This document shows positions 63,342 to 64,000 of a stretch of DNA of 64,000 nt, one piece after another. Under the pieces are notes generated by a model that searched no databases, had not been told where the DNA came from, and was given only the letters and a program-made list of their open reading frames with translations. Numbering within the stretch: the first letter of the stretch is position 1; every line of letters begins with the position of its first letter. A program made the translations under genes and the position numbers. The stretch is from Niveispirillum sp943370215 (GTDB taxonomy: Bacteria; Pseudomonadota; Alphaproteobacteria; Azospirillales; Azospirillaceae), in the NCBI GenBank assembly GCA_943370215.1, contig CALRQC020000015.1, forward strand, positions 55,155 to 119,154, in the 5' to 3' direction.

Positions 63342-64000
63342 AAATCCCCGCCCCCCGCCGCGATTGCCCCAGCCTAGCGCGGCCCATGCGCACCGGCGAT
63401 GGGCTGATGCTGCGCCTGACACCCATCGCCCCCATGCCAGCCGCCGCCTGGGCCGAACTGGCCGATGTGGCGGATGGATTGGGCAATGGGCTGATCGACC
63501 TGACGCTGCGCGGGGCGGTGCAGGTGCGGGGGCTGAGGGATGAAACGGTGACGGCGGCCCAGGCACGGCTGAGCGAGGCCGGTTTCGTGGAAAGCCGCCC
63601 GGTGCTGGCCACCGACCCGCTGGGGCCGGATGACCCCCACGCCATGGGCGACAGCCACACCCTGGCCACCCGGCTGGCCGAGCTGCTGACCACCCAACCG
63701 CTGCCCCCCGGCCTGCCGCCCAAGGTGACGGTGGCGCTGGACGCGGCGGGCCGGCTGGACCAACTGACCGCCGACCTGCGCCTGCGCTGGGTGGGGGTGG
63801 ATCGGTTGTGGCTGATTGTGGGTGATCGGGTGGTGGCCGAGTGCGGCGCTGAAGCTGGGCCGGCGCTGGTACGGGATTATCTGGAACGTATGGCGCGGGC
63901 GGGGTGTAGGGGAGTGGATTTCCATTCTTCAATAGCACTCCCCCTTTCCGTCACCCCGGCGCAGGCCGGGGTCCAGAATGCCAAGCACCCTGCTCCACGA
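63338..64000 (+). CDS. cobG: Precorrin-3B synthase CobG (partial, runs off window)
   Basis: Oxygen-dependent enzyme of the aerobic B12 pathway, converting precorrin-3A to precorrin-3B; related to sulfite/nitrite reductases. The N-terminal half is visible: CPSLARPMRTGDGLMLRLTP and ADVADGLGNGLIDLTLRGAV followed by VRGL match the ferredoxin-like half domain. The frame stays open to the window end (221 codons), so the iron-sulfur and siroheme half is missing here. Around residue 205-213 the frame passes through a palindromic interspersed repeat (VTPAQAGVQ). Start overlaps the cobN stop. Confidence 0.88.
   Translation, partial: MKIPAPRRDCPSLARPMRTGDGLMLRLTPIAPMPAAAWAELADVADGLGNGLIDLTLRGAVQVRGLRDETVTAAQARLSEAGFVESRPVLATDPLGPDDPHAMGDSHTLATRLAELLTTQPLPPGLPPKVTVALDAAGRLDQLTADLRLRWVGVDRLWLIVGDRVVAECGAEAGPALVRDYLERMARAGCRGVDFHSSIALPLSVTPAQAGVQNAKHPAPR
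63951..63978 (+). repeat. Palindromic interspersed repeat read in frame within cobG
   Basis: ACCCCGGC at 63953-63960 pairs with GCCGGGGT at 63965-63972 around GCAG, the core of a small repeat that is widespread between genes in alphaproteobacteria. Here it lies inside an open cobG frame and is translated as SVTPAQAGVQ. Only one copy is visible in this window. Confidence 0.65.

Overview
The window is high-GC, densely coded bacterial chromosome with no tRNA, rRNA, insertion sequence, prophage or CRISPR array that I could see. The run merR-like / ihfA / fabH / plsX / rpmF / DUF177 / cytochrome bc1 chaperone / bamE, the K+-insensitive proton pyrophosphatase, the aerobic (CobN/CobG) cobalamin route and the abundance of TonB-dependent receptors point to an alphaproteobacterium, most likely Rhodospirillales (Azospirillaceae-like). 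The genus is not determined.

Layout. 1-4.15 kb (minus): a MacA-MacB-NodT tripartite efflux operon. 4.4-8.0 kb: a 1185-residue hybrid sensor kinase. 8.2-9.3 kb: a D-arginine-dehydrogenase-like flavoenzyme. 9.5-12.7 kb: a quorum-sensing island with divergent luxI and luxR around a near-perfect 20-bp palindrome; luxI is followed immediately by a cytochrome P450 and a ribbon-helix-helix regulator. 12.7-18.6 kb: a lytic transglycosylase-like protein and the conserved housekeeping block. 18.6-25.2 kb: hppA, a FliL-like protein, an orphan TAXI binding protein, a HupE-like membrane protein, a transglutaminase-like protease and a GST. 25.3-34.6 kb: a peptide-utilisation locus made of an S46 dipeptidyl-peptidase, a tandem glycine riboswitch, a TonB-dependent receptor and a tricorn-type protease. 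It ends in an array of five inverted repeats. 34.8-45.9 kb: a beta-glucan-type utilisation locus (carboxylesterase, GH3, GH30, GH3, TonB receptor) with a divergent LacI regulator. 45.9-51.9 kb: a hydroxycinnamate (ferulate/coumarate) cluster with MFS transporter, vdh, ech, fcs and a MarR regulator. 52.3-57.2 kb: a zinc-limitation cluster: CobW-type GTPase plus DUF1826, convergent with an FtsX-type ABC operon. Each of the two transcription units has a Zur-like box. 57.3-64 kb: two head-to-head cobalamin riboswitches driving a HupE-type (cobalt) transporter on one side and DUF1636-cobW-cobN-cobG on the other. cobG is cut by the window edge.

The observations most worth following are: (i) the tandem glycine riboswitch ahead of a TonB receptor/tricorn pair next to a dipeptidyl-peptidase, instead of the usual glycine-cleavage genes; (ii) the luxI-P450 operon, whose cognate LuxR has Phe where the acyl-homoserine-lactone-contacting Trp normally sits; (iii) the Zur-box-linked zinc ABC system with a very His-rich periplasmic loop and a small Cys/His-ended periplasmic protein; (iv) the block of five adjacent palindromes; (v) the palindromic repeat read in frame within cobG. 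Family assignments rest on motifs and remembered family features; no database search was possible.
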